64,000 bases of DNA from Helicobacter himalayensis (lineage in GTDB: Bacteria > Campylobacterota > Campylobacteria > Campylobacterales > Helicobacteraceae): NCBI RefSeq assembly GCF_001602095.1, contig NZ_CP014991.1, positions 1,302,001-1,366,000 on the forward strand, written 5' to 3'. A program made the translations under genes and the position numbers. How positions within the stretch are numbered: position 1 is the stretch's first letter; each line of letters begins with the position of its first letter. The notes under the pieces were generated by a model. It had not been told where the DNA came from. It worked only from the letters and a program-made list of their open reading frames with translations, and made no database searches. Shown here one piece after another: positions 46,601-56,175 of the stretch.

Positions 46601-47629
46601 ATGCGGGTAGCAGAAGCTGTAAGTGCTCTTAATGGCGTGCTTTTAAATACGCCTAGCATTAGCGCATTTAATGGATTTAGCCTAAGATTAGAAAAAATAC
46701 GAAATGGCTGGCTTTTTATCGCGCCACAAACGCTAGATTCTGCACAAATCACCCAAGCAATCAAAAATGGCGCATATGGAATCGCACTCACCAAGCAAAT
46801 GGCGCAAAATTTCAAAGGACTTATAAACGCGCAAAATGAAATTGCGTGGATTGAAGTGCAGGATTTACCCTCTTGCATAGCGCGCTTAATCCGCTATAAA
46901 ATACTTTTCTTTAGCACCAATGTCATTGCGTTAAATAGCGTGCAGTTCGCAATTGCAAAAGAAATCATCACAGATAAAAAAGCCTTTGTGGGAAATGATA
47001 AAGACGCACTTTTGGAATCTTTTAACAATGAAATCACCACTATTTTTACAGATTCTCAAAAAATCCTAGAGCTAAGCTTTGAAAATCTCACGCCCATAAA
47101 GCCCCTAAGCACGCCTTTTAACCTCATCTCTTATACGCTTTTTGATGTGAGATTTTTTTATGCTGTGCGCGAGTATTTATTGCATTTGCCTTATTTGTTT
47201 GTTGATGATTTGAGCGCTCTTGTGGCAGTGTGCGAGCAAGAGAGAGTGAGTTTTGAGCTTTCATATTTTAAGGAAATCGCGTTTTTAAAGCCAAATTTTG
47301 TGGATAGATTCTTAAATCTTTGCGACTACGGACAAAGCCAACAGGTGCTTATTACTTGCAAAGATTCTATACTTTTTACAAAATATATTGATTATTTTTT
47401 AGAATACGCGCGGTGGGGGAAGCTTGCCTGCCTTGTGCCAAAGTCATATAAGGCCGAAAACCCATCACAAAGCATTACTTGCTACAACAAAAAAAGCGAG
47501 ATTATTTCACTGATTAAAAATAAAGAGTTTAACTTTATGCTTATTTTTGGCATTGATGATGGCGAGCTTTTTTCGCTTTTAGAAAAACACAAACCGCGTT
47601 TAGAACGTAGTCTTTTTGATGAGTTTTAA
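46601..47629 (+). CDS. Conserved protein with a MurF-like N-terminal domain
   Basis: Not firmly recognised. Residues 20-110 (FSLRLEKIRNGWLFIAPQTL, AIKNGAYGIALTK) resemble the UDP-sugar-binding N-terminal domain of MurE/MurF. The ATP loop GTNGKTT and the rest of a Mur ligase are missing, so it is not a functional ligase. The remainder (to 342) has no motif I know. No signal peptide or membrane segment. Similar hypothetical genes sit near rnc in H. pylori (HP0660 region), from memory. The ATG follows AAGGG; cmoB starts inside its last codons. Confidence 0.6.
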   Translation: MRVAEAVSALNGVLLNTPSISAFNGFSLRLEKIRNGWLFIAPQTLDSAQITQAIKNGAYGIALTKQMAQNFKGLINAQNEIAWIEVQDLPSCIARLIRYKILFFSTNVIALNSVQFAIAKEIITDKKAFVGNDKDALLESFNNEITTIFTDSQKILELSFENLTPIKPLSTPFNLISYTLFDVRFFYAVREYLLHLPYLFVDDLSALVAVCEQERVSFELSYFKEIAFLKPNFVDRFLNLCDYGQSQQVLITCKDSILFTKYIDYFLEYARWGKLACLVPKSYKAENPSQSITCYNKKSEIISLIKNKEFNFMLIFGIDDGELFSLLEKHKPRLERSLFDEF

Positions 47630-48596
47630 TAGTGGAGTTTTAGAAAAAATGGAATCTACAAATCTTGCTAGGAAAAATATTGAGCGCGCACTAAGTGCGT
47701 TTAAAAAGTCGCATAAAAAGCAAATAGAGCAATTCTCCCGCGCGCTAGATTCTCTTAAATCTCTGCAAACACACTTTGTTTTGCAAGAATCCACAAACAT
47801 ACAAGGCGTGATTTTAAAAGCGCAAAGCCCACTAAGCGCGCAAGAAAAGGCTCTCATTTTAGAATCTGCAAAAATGTTAAAACCTTGGCGCAAAGGACCA
47901 TTTTTTATCGAGGATTTGAAAATAGATTCTGAATGGCAGAGTTTTATCAAGTTTAATCTCCTCGCACCCTTTTTGGATTTGCAAGACAAAGAAGTGCTTG
48001 ATATAGGTTGCAATAATGGCTACTATCTTTTTGAAATGCTGAAATTTAAGCCAAAAAATTTGTGTGGCTTTGACCCAAGCGCGCTATTTTTGATGCAGTT
48101 TGAGTTTATTAACTTTTTTGTAAAAAGTGCTATTTCTTACTATCCACTAGGGATTGAGTATGTGCGGGATTTCTGCACTGCATTTGGGAAAAAATTTGAT
48201 TGTGCGTTTTTGCTCGGCGTGCTGTATCATCGAAGCGACCCTATTGCGAGTTTAAAAAATCTTAGCTTTTGTTTAAAAAGTGGTGGGGAAGCATATATTG
48301 ATAGCCTGATTATAGAAAGCAATGAGGAAATTTGTTTATGCCCTAAACACTCTTATGCTAAAATGAGTAATGTGTATTTTATCCCAAGTATTCCTGCATT
48401 GCAAGGCTGGTGCGAGCGTGCGGGATTTAGAGATTTTGAGATTCTAAGTATTAAGCAAACCACCACACAAGAACAGCGCAAAAGTGAGTGGATTGATGGA
48501 ATGAGTTTAGATTCATTCTTGCGAGCTGATGAAAATGCTACAATAGAGGGCTACGCACCACCTATTCGCGGGTATTTTAGAGTTAAGAAAAAATAA
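47619..48596 (+). CDS. cmoB: tRNA U34 carboxymethyltransferase CmoB
   Basis: Transfers the carboxymethyl group of carboxy-SAM to 5-hydroxyuridine 34 of tRNA, making cmo5U. The family pattern is WRKGPFFIEDLKIDSEW, VLDIGCNNGYYLFEML (SAM site), DCAFLLGVLYHRSDP and FIPSIPALQGWCERAGF. 326 residues. It starts within the 3' end of the preceding gene (overlap of 11 bases). No cmoA, which makes carboxy-SAM, is seen in the window. The thioesterase gene follows after nine bases, as in H. pylori HP0419-HP0420. Confidence 0.92.
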   Translation: MSFNSGVLEKMESTNLARKNIERALSAFKKSHKKQIEQFSRALDSLKSLQTHFVLQESTNIQGVILKAQSPLSAQEKALILESAKMLKPWRKGPFFIEDLKIDSEWQSFIKFNLLAPFLDLQDKEVLDIGCNNGYYLFEMLKFKPKNLCGFDPSALFLMQFEFINFFVKSAISYYPLGIEYVRDFCTAFGKKFDCAFLLGVLYHRSDPIASLKNLSFCLKSGGEAYIDSLIIESNEEICLCPKHSYAKMSNVYFIPSIPALQGWCERAGFRDFEILSIKQTTTQEQRKSEWIDGMSLDSFLRADENATIEGYAPPIRGYFRVKKK

Positions 48597-48605
48597 GGAA
48601 AAACT

Positions 48606-49046
48606 ATGGATTCACAACAAGAACAAATTGATAGTGATGAATTACTCATTTGCACGAGGCTGCATTCTTGTGGCGATGTGATAGAGAACACAAAGGGAAG
48701 GGCGTATGTGCGTTTCGTGCCAGATGAAAAGATGATTGCAGATATTGATGGGAATAATAGGCTCATACATTCAGGCTATCTTTTTAGCGCAGCAAGCTAT
48801 GCGGCAATGGTGGCGATAAATAAAAAGCATAGCATTATGATTGCCGCAGATGTGAAGTTTCTCTCCCCCATTGAGCTAGGACACGAGGTATTTTTCAAAG
48901 CTACCGCCTTGCAAAATGACACAAAAAAATGCGAGGTAAAAGTTGAGGGCTTTTTGCTAGATATTAAAATTTTTGATTCTATCTTTCATATCGCGGTGTT
49001 TGATAAAGCGCCTTTTAGCATAGCGCTTGACAAGCTTGAGAAGTAA
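48606..49046 (+). CDS. Hotdog-fold thioesterase
   Basis: 146 residues with the hotdog pattern RLIHSGYLFSAASYAAMVAI followed by MIAADVKFLSPIELGHEVFF, resembling acyl-CoA thioesterases and the acyl-binding half of FapR. No DNA-binding domain is present. The H. pylori equivalent HP0420 also follows cmoB. Substrate unknown. AAGGAAAAACT ribosome site before the ATG. It ends eight bases from the convergent pnp stop. Confidence 0.8.
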   Translation: MDSQQEQIDSDELLICTRLHSCGDVIENTKGRAYVRFVPDEKMIADIDGNNRLIHSGYLFSAASYAAMVAINKKHSIMIAADVKFLSPIELGHEVFFKATALQNDTKKCEVKVEGFLLDIKIFDSIFHIAVFDKAPFSIALDKLEK

Positions 49047-49054
49047 CAAGGCTT

Positions 49055-51136
49055 TTATCTTATATCAAGCTCGACTTTATCTTTATTAATCCCCACAATC
49101 ACGCATTTAAGCTCCTGCCCTTGCGTGAAAAAATCCTGCGCCCTTTTTGTCTTATCATCGCTTATTTTGCTAATATGCACCAAGCCATCGCCCCCATTTG
49201 GCAGCTCCACAAACGCGCCAAAATCAAGCACGCGTTTAATTTTCCCCACAAATTCCGTGCCTATTTTATACGCGCTAAAATCCACTTCTTTGATGAGATT
49301 CAAAATAAACTCTTTTGCCTGCGCTATATTTTGAGTATTCGCGCCATTTATCCTAACTATGCCACTTTCGCGCTCCAAATCAATGCTCACCCCAAAACGT
49401 TCGATAATGCTTTTTATCATCTTGCCCCCAGAGCCAATGACTAGCACGATTTTTTGTGGCGCGATGGCAAAAGATTCTGATTTTGGCAAAATGTCGTAAT
49501 TTGGCTTTATCTCTTTTAACGCCTCTTTCATAATGCCTAAAATATGCGCCCTTGCGCGCTTTGCTTGCAAAAGTGCTTGGTAGAGAATCTCACTTTGTAT
49601 GCCACCGAGTTTAATATCCATTTGCAATGCACTAATGCCCCATTCATCGCCCGCGACTTTAAAATCCATATCGCCATCGTGGTCTTCTAATCCCGTAATA
49701 TCGCTTAAAATCGCGTATTTTTCGCCTTCGCTTACTAGCCCCATTGCTACGCCCGCGATGAGATTATACATCTCCACTCCGCTTGCATAAAGTGCCAAAG
49801 AACCGCCGCACACGCTTGCCATTGAGCTTGAGCCATTAGATTCTAAGATTTCAGACACAAGCCTAATGGTGTTGTTTGTTGGCGCGATACTTGCACCCAA
49901 AGCTTTTCTGGCAAGATTTCCGTGTCCTAGCTCGCGCCTACCGGGTGAGCCTATCATATCAGTTTCGCCAACGCTAAAAGGCGGAAAATTGTAATGGAAT
50001 AAAAACTTTTCTTTTAAAATATTTTGGGAAAGAGATTCTTTAATCTGCGCGTCATTTTCGCCCCCTAACGTGCAAACTACAAGCGCTTGCGTCTGTCCGC
50101 GCGTAAAAAGTGCGCTTCCGTGCGCGCAAGGCAAGAGATTTGTCTCAATACTAATCTCACGCACATTTTCAAGCCCTCTACCATCAGCGCGTCTTTTTTC
50201 TTGCAAAATCATCTCACGCACAAGCGCGCGCTTATACACGCCAAGACTGCGCTTAGAATCTTCTAGTTCAAAGCCATGCGCCACCAAAAACGCGATAATC
50301 TCATCAAACGCATCAGCGCGCTCACTTTTTGAAGCATTTTTAATCGCCTCTTTGACGCTCTCCTCACAATGTGCGCGCAAAAACTCTAGCGCGGTGCAAA
50401 TTTCTTGCTTAAGCTCTAATTGCATTGAAGGTTTTTGAAAAGGCATAAAAGCAGATTCTAAACGCGCGCAAGTCTCTTTAATGCTTTGCTTTGCCAACTC
50501 TAGCGCTTGCAAGGTAAGCTCTTCGCTCAAAAGATTTGCGCTTTCATTTTGCGCGATAGAGTTCATCTCTATCATCAAAAGCTCATCGCCCTTGCCACTT
50601 ACAAACAAATCTAATGTGCTTTTTTCGCGCTGGATTCTGTTTGGATTTATGATAAATTCCCCATCAACGCGCCCAATCCTTACAGCACTCACCAATTCTT
50701 TTTGCACGCCTTTAATGCCAATGTTTGAAACAAAAAGCGCGCTAGATGCTGCCCTAAGCGCGCAAAGTGCTAAATCACATTCCCCATCATAACTAAGTGT
50801 TTGCACCACAATATGCGTATTATAACCATAGCCCTTTGGAAATAATGGGCGCAAAGTCCTATCAATAAGCCTTGAAGTGAGAATCTCAAACTCACTAGGC
50901 TTGCCCTCGCGCTTGATAAATCCTGCTGGGAATTTTCCTGCCGCATAGGCTTTTTGGATATATTGCACGCTTAGTGGCACGAAATCACCATCCATTTGCT
51001 TAGAATCCACACATATCGTAGCCAAAAATGCGCTTTTCCCGCAGGTGTAAAATACTGCGCCATTGCTTGCGTGTGCGAGACTTTCAAAGTTATAGCCTTC
51101 ATTTAGGTTTGTTGTTTGTATTTGCAGAATTTTCAT
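49055..51136 (-). CDS. pnp: Polynucleotide phosphorylase
   Basis: Phosphorolytic 3'-5' exoribonuclease of the mRNA-decay machinery. Two RNase PH domains (about 1-220 and 300-545; GRRELGHGNLARKAL in the second), a KH domain (VIGSGGKMIKSIIE) and a C-terminal S1 domain (VGKIKRVLDFGAFVELPNGG). 693 residues, normal. It overlaps the upstream phosphoribosyltransferase by four bases. Confidence 0.96.
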   Translation of the reverse strand: MKILQIQTTNLNEGYNFESLAHASNGAVFYTCGKSAFLATICVDSKQMDGDFVPLSVQYIQKAYAAGKFPAGFIKREGKPSEFEILTSRLIDRTLRPLFPKGYGYNTHIVVQTLSYDGECDLALCALRAASSALFVSNIGIKGVQKELVSAVRIGRVDGEFIINPNRIQREKSTLDLFVSGKGDELLMIEMNSIAQNESANLLSEELTLQALELAKQSIKETCARLESAFMPFQKPSMQLELKQEICTALEFLRAHCEESVKEAIKNASKSERADAFDEIIAFLVAHGFELEDSKRSLGVYKRALVREMILQEKRRADGRGLENVREISIETNLLPCAHGSALFTRGQTQALVVCTLGGENDAQIKESLSQNILKEKFLFHYNFPPFSVGETDMIGSPGRRELGHGNLARKALGASIAPTNNTIRLVSEILESNGSSSMASVCGGSLALYASGVEMYNLIAGVAMGLVSEGEKYAILSDITGLEDHDGDMDFKVAGDEWGISALQMDIKLGGIQSEILYQALLQAKRARAHILGIMKEALKEIKPNYDILPKSESFAIAPQKIVLVIGSGGKMIKSIIERFGVSIDLERESGIVRINGANTQNIAQAKEFILNLIKEVDFSAYKIGTEFVGKIKRVLDFGAFVELPNGGDGLVHISKISDDKTKRAQDFFTQGQELKCVIVGINKDKVELDIR

Positions 51137-51819
51137 TGCTCTAAGAATCCTTTGTGTTGAGTTTGGAGACTTGATTGCAAAATCTCTTCAATAAGCTTGG
51201 CGTCAATGGGTGGCAACTCCCTGTAATAATGCCCTACCTGCACGAAATGCTCGATGCTTTCTACATACAGCACATCATCACACACCTGCTTTAGCTCCTC
51301 GCAAACGCTTGTAGGCAAAATCGGAGTCGCCACGCGCACACTGCGCGCACCTAGATTAATGCAGGTTTTAATCGCACAAAGCGCGGTAAGCCCTGTGTGG
51401 ATTCCTTGATCAATCAATAAAACATCTTTATCTTTTAGCGTTGTGAGTGGCTCACCCTTGCGGTATTTGTAGCGCGCTTGCAAAATGTTCTCCTCATACT
51501 GACGCTTCGCCTCACCATAGACATAATCAAGGCTAATTTCAAAGCTATTGATGAGATTTTCATTCATCACAATATCTAGCTCCTCGCTGACAATAGCGAT
51601 TTGACATTCATTATTAAGCGGGGCGCAAATAGTTTGGGTGAAAAGATAATCAAGGCGCAATTTTAACTTTTTAGCCAAACTATCAGCAAAATACAATCCA
51701 TCAAAACTAGTCGCTACAATCACGCTAGAATCTAGCCAAAGATTCTGCAAAGCTATCACATCTAAGAGCTTATCTAACGCTTCTTGTCTGTTTTCAAATA
51801 AAAGATGTGAAACCTCCAA
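51133..51819 (-). CDS. Phosphoribosyltransferase-like protein
   Basis: 228 residues with a type I PRTase fold: the PRPP loop is KDVLLIDQGIHTGLTALCAI (about 138-157), preceded by a typical N-terminal strand-helix pattern (DSSVIVATSFDGLYFADSLA). The acidic pair expected before the loop is ID rather than DD. The base substrate cannot be told. The H. pylori equivalent (HP1214) likewise precedes pnp. Overlap with pnp suggests coupled translation. Confidence 0.8.
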   Translation of the reverse strand: MEVSHLLFENRQEALDKLLDVIALQNLWLDSSVIVATSFDGLYFADSLAKKLKLRLDYLFTQTICAPLNNECQIAIVSEELDIVMNENLINSFEISLDYVYGEAKRQYEENILQARYKYRKGEPLTTLKDKDVLLIDQGIHTGLTALCAIKTCINLGARSVRVATPILPTSVCEELKQVCDDVLYVESIEHFVQVGHYYRELPPIDAKLIEEILQSSLQTQHKGFLEQ

Positions 51820-51861
51820 AAATTCCTCCTACCAAAATTGTATAAATTACGACACACGCAC

Positions 51862-54075
51862 TTACTGGCTTTGCAAGCGCTGGGTAAATCCAATCCCCGC
51901 AAGCGGGACAAAGCGAAATTCGATTTTTATATACTGATTTGAGATTGTGTTAATGGGATTATCCACATTTGTCGTAAGGATAGGGCGCACATCAGCTGCG
52001 ATTTTTAGCGCGATACCAAAACAGCGAATATCACGCGAGAGAATCACATACCAATCGCGCAAATATTCATTTTGCACATCATAGCCCATATTCCCGCTAA
52101 ATTGAAAATACCCAAAATTATAACGCAAACTCGCGCGCAAAAATGATGAGTTATTCGCGTTTGCATTATACACACCACTACGCAAAACATTAGAATCTAG
52201 CTTGAAAAAGTAATTCAAATTACCCGAGATTCCAAATTTATTAAAATTAAGCGTTACAGAGGCTTCCTCAAAAGCCTTAACATAATGGGAATAAAAAAGA
52301 TTTGTTGTAAGCGTTAATCCATTAAAGAGGTTTGCGCCGATTTCCTGACGCAAGGATTGATTGAGCGTTAGGGCGTGATCTTGCGTGAAAATCCTTTGAT
52401 ACGCGCGATAGAATAATAATTCCTTGCCAGAGTTATTATAAAAATAAGTCGAAAATTTCAAATCCATTTTTGATTGTGTCGCGCTTAAATCTGTAATATC
52501 ATTTGGATTCCAATACATTGCTAAAGCGCTAGAACTCATACTTTTAGCTAATGCGCTATACGCTTCATACGCGTTAGAATCTAGTGCCTTAGAAGCATAG
52601 CGATACATTGGCGCGTTATAAATCCCCTCAAAATGGATTGAATGAAAAAAGTTTTTATACGCTTTTGCGACATCAGAATTTAGCGCGATTTCATAGTTTG
52701 CATAGGCATAATCCATTTTGTTTTCAATCTGCGCCCTTGAAGTTGGCTCTAAGATTCCTTGTATATTATTAAGCCCGATTTGACTTGCAAATAAATCAAG
52801 CTTGCCATTTACACTTGCATAATCTTTCAATAAAGTTGTCGTAACCCCAACAGGCAAGGAAATAGAGTTTTGTAGATAAGTATAGCCTTCTTGTCTTGTA
52901 ATATTTTTACTCTGCACATCAAGGCTATAATAGAGATTGCGCAAAAAAAACGTATCGATATAATGGTGATATTGCGCATTTGGCAGGGTTTGAAGCGTGC
53001 TAAAATTATCCGCTTGTGATAAATCTAAAAAATATTTAAAATACACTCCCACATAATTATTTCCATTTTGCCCAAAGTAATTTATGCGCGAAGTGTTAAG
53101 GCGCGTGTTATAAACGCCATTAAGCTTTTTTAAGCGCATATATTCTAAGTCATTCATATATATCACTGAAGCATAAAAATTGTCTTTATAATTTGTAAAA
53201 AGAGGCTCTAAAACTCCACTGCGCGAGTAATCAAACTCAAAGCCTGAAATATAGCGATTGTATAGCTTATAATCTTTCACATATTCTTTGTGTTGCTCAA
53301 AATACCCAATTTGCAAGCGCGCGATACTATTTTTTTCATCTGCGATTCTAAACTCATAATTCCCGCCATTCCCGCGCTCACTGCGATACTGCGGCGTGAG
53401 TGTCAAATCCCATTGCGCGTAAGGCGCGATATAAAGTGGCTGCATATAAATAAAGCCATCGCGACTTGTGCTACCAAGCTCTGGGATTAAAAGCCCACTA
53501 CGACGCTTTGTAGAAGTAGGAAAGGTAAAATAAGGGAGATAAAAAATCGGTAGCGAGCCAATATAAAGCCTAGAATTCCAAGCGCTTGCAAACTCTTTTT
53601 GAGAATTGTAAATGCCAGAAGTGGCATTTAAATGCCAAATGGGAAATTGTATATCACAGCCTGAAATCATAGCTTTTTTGAATCTATACATTTTATCTTC
53701 ACTTTTGAGTTCATCAGCTGAAACCCAAATTCCATTTTCACTTTGCAAATACGCAGGGCGTAAAATCGTAAGCTTTGTTTGCATATCCATTTCCACACGC
53801 GAGGCATCGACAAAGAGGCTTTTGCCACGATAGATTCTGACATTCCCTTCTAAAGTGGCAAATTTTGTTTCCCTATCATAGGTGATTTTATCCGCATACA
53901 TATACAAATCTTCGCTTAAGATAAAGGCATTGCCTTGCGCGATTGCTAGAGAGCCTTCACTCGTAACATTGTTTGCAGAGAGTTCAAAAACCTTGTTTTT
54001 ATCCTCTTGCGCGTCTTCAGCGAGAATCTGCGCACATTGCAAGAAGAGCAAAAAAAAGCAGAGAACCCTAAGCAT
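51862..54075 (-). CDS. lptD: LPS assembly outer-membrane protein LptD
   Basis: Inserts LPS into the outer leaflet together with LptE. Signal peptide MLRVLCFFLLFLQCAQILA; an OstA-like N-terminal jellyroll (about 25-150, FELSANNVTSEGSLAIAQGN, ATLEGNVRIYRGKSLF); then a long beta-barrel region with many aromatic, alternating strands (TFPTSTKRRSGLLIPELGS opens it). 737 residues, similar to Helicobacter LptD. It overlaps the RDD gene by eight bases; the order purD-RDD-lptD-PRTase-pnp is as in H. pylori. Confidence 0.9.
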   Translation of the reverse strand: MLRVLCFFLLFLQCAQILAEDAQEDKNKVFELSANNVTSEGSLAIAQGNAFILSEDLYMYADKITYDRETKFATLEGNVRIYRGKSLFVDASRVEMDMQTKLTILRPAYLQSENGIWVSADELKSEDKMYRFKKAMISGCDIQFPIWHLNATSGIYNSQKEFASAWNSRLYIGSLPIFYLPYFTFPTSTKRRSGLLIPELGSTSRDGFIYMQPLYIAPYAQWDLTLTPQYRSERGNGGNYEFRIADEKNSIARLQIGYFEQHKEYVKDYKLYNRYISGFEFDYSRSGVLEPLFTNYKDNFYASVIYMNDLEYMRLKKLNGVYNTRLNTSRINYFGQNGNNYVGVYFKYFLDLSQADNFSTLQTLPNAQYHHYIDTFFLRNLYYSLDVQSKNITRQEGYTYLQNSISLPVGVTTTLLKDYASVNGKLDLFASQIGLNNIQGILEPTSRAQIENKMDYAYANYEIALNSDVAKAYKNFFHSIHFEGIYNAPMYRYASKALDSNAYEAYSALAKSMSSSALAMYWNPNDITDLSATQSKMDLKFSTYFYNNSGKELLFYRAYQRIFTQDHALTLNQSLRQEIGANLFNGLTLTTNLFYSHYVKAFEEASVTLNFNKFGISGNLNYFFKLDSNVLRSGVYNANANNSSFLRASLRYNFGYFQFSGNMGYDVQNEYLRDWYVILSRDIRCFGIALKIAADVRPILTTNVDNPINTISNQYIKIEFRFVPLAGIGFTQRLQSQ

Positions 54076-54529
54076 GTGCGATGCTTATAACAATGGTTTT
54101 TGCAAGCCTATCGTGCAAAGTGCGCTTGAAAGTATCATCAAAGGCAAAAATATAGGTGATATAAAACAATTTACTTCCAATAAGCTTTAAAATCGCGCGC
54201 ACAAAGGAGATAAGAAAACTTGGATTATCCACATAATCAACACTCACAACGCGCACCTTAAAAAGGATTTTTCCCAAAGTCGCACCATAAAAATGTATGA
54301 AAATCACCTCATAGGAAAGATTACAGAGAATATAAAGTGGGCTAAATTGCAAAAAAAATTGCGTAGATTTTGCAATATCCCCCTGCACACTTGCAACAAA
54401 ATCCCAAACCAAAAATAAAAATAAAAAACTCACTAAAAAATAATCCAGCACATACGCCAAAAAACGCGCCTTTAGACTTGCCAACTCCAAGCCCTCGCGC
54501 TCTAATAGGCTTTGTATTTTGTTCTCCAT
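54068..54529 (-). CDS. RDD-family membrane protein
   Basis: 153 residues, three to four membrane segments. The family's Arg and Asp-Asp positions are visible in LKARFLAYVLDYFLVSFLF (first segment, R and D), and GATLGKILFKVRVV is the usual following motif. The role of the family is poorly known; a link to ion or solute transport has been proposed for some members. It lies between purD and lptD in one operon. Confidence 0.85.
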   Translation of the reverse strand: MENKIQSLLEREGLELASLKARFLAYVLDYFLVSFLFLFLVWDFVASVQGDIAKSTQFFLQFSPLYILCNLSYEVIFIHFYGATLGKILFKVRVVSVDYVDNPSFLISFVRAILKLIGSKLFYITYIFAFDDTFKRTLHDRLAKTIVISIAHA

Positions 54530-54562
54530 TTTTTAGCTATCCATAAAATTTGTCTTAAAGCT

Positions 54563-55846
54563 TTAATGCGCTTTTTGTTTAGAATCTAAATACGCCAATC
54601 CGCGCGCTGCAATATCTTTGCGAAATTGCATTCCTTCAAAATGCACACTTTTTAGAATCTCATAGGCATTTTTTTGCGCTTGTTTTAAACTCTCCCCAAT
54701 GCCAACGCTCACAAGCACACGCCCACCACTTGCAAAAAGTCGCTCGCCTTCTTTTTTCACACCCGCATAGACAATATGCCCAAGGTTTTTATCAAAATCT
54801 TTTATTGTGATTGCCTGCGGTGCGCTATTTTTATAAGGATAATCTTTTGAAGCCACCACAACGCCGACGCTATGAAGATTCTCAAACTCCACTTTTTGCA
54901 AATTCTCCGCTAGCAAAATATCAAGCAAAGGCGTTTTCAAACAAGGCAAAAGCACCTCACATTCAGGGTCGCCAAAGCGCACATTAAATTCAAGCAGATA
55001 TGGCTTTAACGCACCATTTTCCTCCACCACCATAATGCCACCAAAAAGCACGCCCACAAAAGGATTCCCATCTTGTGCCATACCAGAGATTGCGGGATTT
55101 ATAATCTCTGTTTTAATACACTCAAAAAGCGCGCTATCACACATCGGAGTTGGCGTGTAAGCGCCCATTCCACCGGTATTTGGACCTTTATCATTATCTT
55201 TTAATCGCTTGTGGTCTTGCGCAGGATTTAAAATAACGCAATCCTTGCCATTGCTTAGCGCAAAGACAGAGAGCTCAAATCCGTCTAAATATTCCTCCAC
55301 CACCACACGCGCACCAGCTGCGCCAAAAGATTCTCCACTTAGCATATTTTGCGCTTCTTTGATTGCTTCTTGTGCGCTTTGTGCGATGATGACGCCTTTG
55401 CCTGCGCACAACCCATCAGCCTTCACTACAATTGGCGGGGTGAGAGAAGCAATAAAAAATTCAATTTCTTGTATATCACTGCTTTGCAAATAGCGCGCGG
55501 TTGGGATTTTATGCCGTGAGGCAAATTCCTTCATAAATGCCTTGCTACCCTCCAGACGTGCCGCACTTTTGCTTGGACCAAAACACGCAATACCATTTTC
55601 GCGCAAAAAGTCGCTTACGCCTTTTGTCAATGGCTCTTCAGGACCAATCACAACAAGCGTGATTCCTAGATTCTTGCAATGAGCTAAAAGCTCGTTATTG
55701 TCGCTATAAGTGATATTTGTGCCAAGCAAGCTACTTGCACCATTTCCGGGCGCAAAATACAGCGCGCTCACGCGAGAATCTTTACTCAAAGCCAAACCAA
55801 GCGCGTATTCACGCCCACCACTACCGATAATGAGGATTTTTTGCAT
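54563..55846 (-). CDS. purD: Phosphoribosylamine--glycine ligase
   Basis: Second step of purine synthesis (GAR synthetase). N-terminal ILIIGSGGREYALGLALSKD; the ATP-grasp core VVKADGLCAGKGVIIAQ, QDHKRLKDNDKGPNTGGMGA (quoted as 20 residues) and LEFNVRFGDPE. 427 residues. The start follows AAGGAC. It lies 80 bases downstream of a structured RNA gene on the same strand and may share its promoter. Confidence 0.96.
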   Translation of the reverse strand: MQKILIIGSGGREYALGLALSKDSRVSALYFAPGNGASSLLGTNITYSDNNELLAHCKNLGITLVVIGPEEPLTKGVSDFLRENGIACFGPSKSAARLEGSKAFMKEFASRHKIPTARYLQSSDIQEIEFFIASLTPPIVVKADGLCAGKGVIIAQSAQEAIKEAQNMLSGESFGAAGARVVVEEYLDGFELSVFALSNGKDCVILNPAQDHKRLKDNDKGPNTGGMGAYTPTPMCDSALFECIKTEIINPAISGMAQDGNPFVGVLFGGIMVVEENGALKPYLLEFNVRFGDPECEVLLPCLKTPLLDILLAENLQKVEFENLHSVGVVVASKDYPYKNSAPQAITIKDFDKNLGHIVYAGVKKEGERLFASGGRVLVSVGIGESLKQAQKNAYEILKSVHFEGMQFRKDIAARGLAYLDSKQKAH

Positions 55847-55927
55847 GTAAATGTCCTTAAAAGCTAGATTTCATTTATATCATCGGATTTTTAGATTCTT
55901 TAAAGTTATAAAAATATCATTGAAAGC

Positions 55928-56132
55928 ACCCAGATAGGCGTTACTCTAAAAGTTAGCAAAGCCTAAAAAAGAAAACAAACTAAGGAGAGGAGGTTTCACT
56001 TAGGCGGCAGATTCTCACTTTTATCAAGCTCAGACGAAAATACCGAACACACAGAAACTCTACGCTGTCCCAAAAAACTTTTTTAGTAACAGACTCGCGT
56101 TATTTTATGTGAGAAAAGCGCGCTATCTAGGC
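55928..56132 (-). ncRNA. ssrS: Structured small RNA, probable 6S RNA
   Basis: The 329-bp gap between proA and purD holds no protein gene but a convincing RNA on the minus strand. A TATAAT box is followed seven bases later by GCCUAGAUAG, which pairs with CUAUCUGGGU about 190 bases on (ten pairs, two of them G-U). Inside this, GUUACUAAAAAAGUU pairs with AACUUUUAGAGUAAC (13 of 15). The result is a rod of about 205 nt with a large interior bulge, the shape and near size of 6S RNA, which holds sigma70-RNA polymerase in stationary phase. A third hairpin, CUAAG/CUUAG, has a C/U-rich loop (CCUCCUCUCC). The 6S identity is inferred from structure and from a remembered link of 6S genes with purine genes. 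Confidence 0.55.
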
Positions 56133-56138
56133 GGGGGA

Positions 56139-56144
56139 ATTATA
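56139..56144 (-). promoter_or_regulatory. -10 box of the small RNA gene
   Basis: Perfect TATAAT on the minus strand. The predicted start, near 56132, coincides with the first base of the closing stem. Confidence 0.65.
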
Positions 56145-56175
56145 AGCACTTTAAGCTAAAATTCACATAAAGCTT

